7,090 nucleotides of DNA from Rhodospirillales bacterium (GTDB lineage: Bacteria; Pseudomonadota; Alphaproteobacteria; Rhodospirillales; Casp-alpha2), in the NCBI GenBank assembly GCA_028282185.1, contig JANQIJ010000067.1, forward strand, positions 1-7,090, written 5' to 3'. This document shows positions 6,089 to 7,090 of the stretch, piece by piece. The notes beneath the pieces were generated by a model. The model was not told the origin of the DNA. It searched no databases and saw only the letters and a list, made by a program, of their open reading frames with translations. The first letter of the stretch is position 1; every line of letters starts with the position of its first letter. A program made the position numbers and the translations under genes.

Positions 6089-7090
6089 GTCCGGCCTCCG
6101 AAGGGGATGGGGTCGAGGACCCGCCTGCCCCCCTTGCGTTTTCCCGGCCCGCATCGCCGCCCGCCGTGGCGCCGCGCAGCAGCGGCACAAGGGCACACAA
6201 GGTGACGACCAAGAGCATCATTTCAAGACCATAGACCGCGAGGTAACCCAGCGCATGATTCGCCAGGCCCATGACCTGGCCGGCGCCGTCGACGGCGGCG
6301 TTGACGATGTCGCGCAACGCGCCGCTGAGCGCCAAGGCGACCCCCGCCGCCGTGGCCTGGACAGCCCCCCAAGCACCCAGCGCCAGGCCCGTCTGTTCCC
6401 GAGGCGCCTGGTTCATGGTGGCGGTGAGCGTGCCGTGGGCGAAGATCGCGGCCCCGAACCCGATGAGGAAGTTGCCCATGAGGAACGCGCCGGAATTGCC
6501 GTAGGGTGCCGAAAGAATGACCAGGCCGAAGGCCGGCAAGCCGATGACGGCGCCCAGAAGCGCCATGCGGTAGGGCTCCGTCTGCTTGGCGGTCTCATCG
6601 GCGGTGGGCTTTTTGGCCCGCCCCTTGCCCAGGGCCCTGCCATGAACGTGCGAGGCATAGGCGAATCCCAACAGACTGCCGAGCGCCAAAAGCGCCGTCA
6701 GTTTGGTCGTCGCGGCAACGGACCAGTTGAGCACCTGGCCGCCGAAGGGCTCCAACAGCACGTCGGCCATGCCGAAGGCCATGGTGCCCAGGCCGACGAT
6801 CAACAGGCGCCGCTTGGCGTTTCCGCCGCTGCAGAACCGGGCCCAGGAGTCACGGAACGTGGGGTCCTGCGCCACCTGTTGCGCCCCTCTGAGAGGGCAC
6901 CGGGCTTCCTGCTTCCACATGGCGACGGCATTGAGGACCAGGGCGGCGACGGCGGCGCTTTGGATGACCTGAACCAGGCGCGCCTGAGAAAACTCGGCCA
7001 GCGCCCAGCCGAAGATCAAGGCGCTCACGATCATTCCGACAAGCAGCATGACATACATAAGCCCCACGACGCGGGGCTGGTCTTCCTGGG
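6075..7090 (-). CDS. pucC: PucC/LhaA-family light-harvesting assembly protein, 3' part (5' end outside window)
   Basis: The minus-strand frame is open to the window edge; 337 C-terminal residues are visible, ending at TGA (6077-6075). Residue numbers below count from the GTG codon at 7067-7065, which is unlikely to be the true start because the family segment QPRVVGLMYVM runs across it. The protein is a major-facilitator-like membrane protein. Recognisable parts are FGMADVLLEPFGGQVLNW (about 97-114), which matches the DLILEPFAG region of the first gene, and GLALGAWGAVQATAAGVAL (about 227-245). A charged cytoplasmic loop containing GKGRAKKPTADETAKQ lies in between, and the last 30 residues are a Gly/Ser/Pro-rich tail. 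PucC and LhaA help assemble light-harvesting complexes 2 and 1, and which one this is cannot be decided from the fragment. It is followed, with a 14-nt overlap, by the deformylase-like gene. Confidence 0.88.
   Translation of the reverse strand, partial: QEDQPRVVGLMYVMLLVGMIVSALIFGWALAEFSQARLVQVIQSAAVAALVLNAVAMWKQEARCPLRGAQQVAQDPTFRDSWARFCSGGNAKRRLLIVGLGTMAFGMADVLLEPFGGQVLNWSVAATTKLTALLALGSLLGFAYASHVHGRALGKGRAKKPTADETAKQTEPYRMALLGAVIGLPAFGLVILSAPYGNSGAFLMGNFLIGFGAAIFAHGTLTATMNQAPREQTGLALGAWGAVQATAAGVALALSGALRDIVNAAVDGAGQVMGLANHALGYLAVYGLEMMLLVVTLCALVPLLRGATAGGDAGRENARGAGGSSTPSPSEAGHGAA

Noticed and set aside
6089..6196. A longer N-terminus for the deformylase-like protein starting at 6196.
   Set aside because: The extra 36 residues are Arg/Pro/Cys-rich and overlap pucC further; the family start and a good Shine-Dalgarno support ATG 6088.

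Overview
The window is a piece of a photosynthesis gene cluster from a high-GC purple bacterium. It is most likely an alphaproteobacterium, and the Rhodospirillales are a reasonable guess. This rests on recognisable bacteriochlorophyll genes (bchP, bchE, bchJ), two PucC-family membrane proteins, a TspO homologue, and a bchE promoter carrying an FNR-like box and a PpsR/CrtJ-type palindrome. The Mg-protoporphyrin monomethyl ester cyclase seen here is the oxygen-independent radical-SAM type (BchE). With the FNR-like box, this points to pigment synthesis under low oxygen.

Layout. (1) Bases 1-2731, plus strand: the 3' part of a BCH2/PucC-family transporter-like gene (the gene usually found between bchG and bchP), then bchP, then tspO. 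The last two overlap at ATGA. (2) Bases 2776-3132, minus strand: a small MazG-like/dCTPase-like nucleotide pyrophosphohydrolase, convergent with tspO and divergent from bchE. (3) Bases 3133-3220: an 88-bp divergent control region with an FNR-like box, a PpsR/CrtJ palindrome and overlapping candidate promoters. (4) Bases 3221-5498, plus strand: bchE and bchJ, 7 nt apart. (5) Bases 5582-7090, minus strand: a PucC/LhaA-family gene whose 5' end lies outside the window, overlapping by 14 nt a downstream peptide-deformylase-like gene.

How the genes fit together. BchE forms the isocyclic ring of bacteriochlorophyll. BchJ is a 4-vinyl-reductase-domain protein linked to the same intermediates. BchP reduces the geranylgeranyl tail to phytyl at the end of the pathway. 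The PucC-family proteins support light-harvesting complex assembly and pigment delivery. TspO is a tetrapyrrole-binding membrane protein that tunes photosynthesis gene expression to oxygen in Rhodobacter. The two unexpected members are the MazG-like enzyme and the peptide-deformylase-like protein. The latter has altered residues in two of its three signature motifs and is translationally tied to pucC.

No RNA genes, insertion sequences, CRISPR arrays or convincing intrinsic terminators were seen. No gap between genes exceeds 90 bases.
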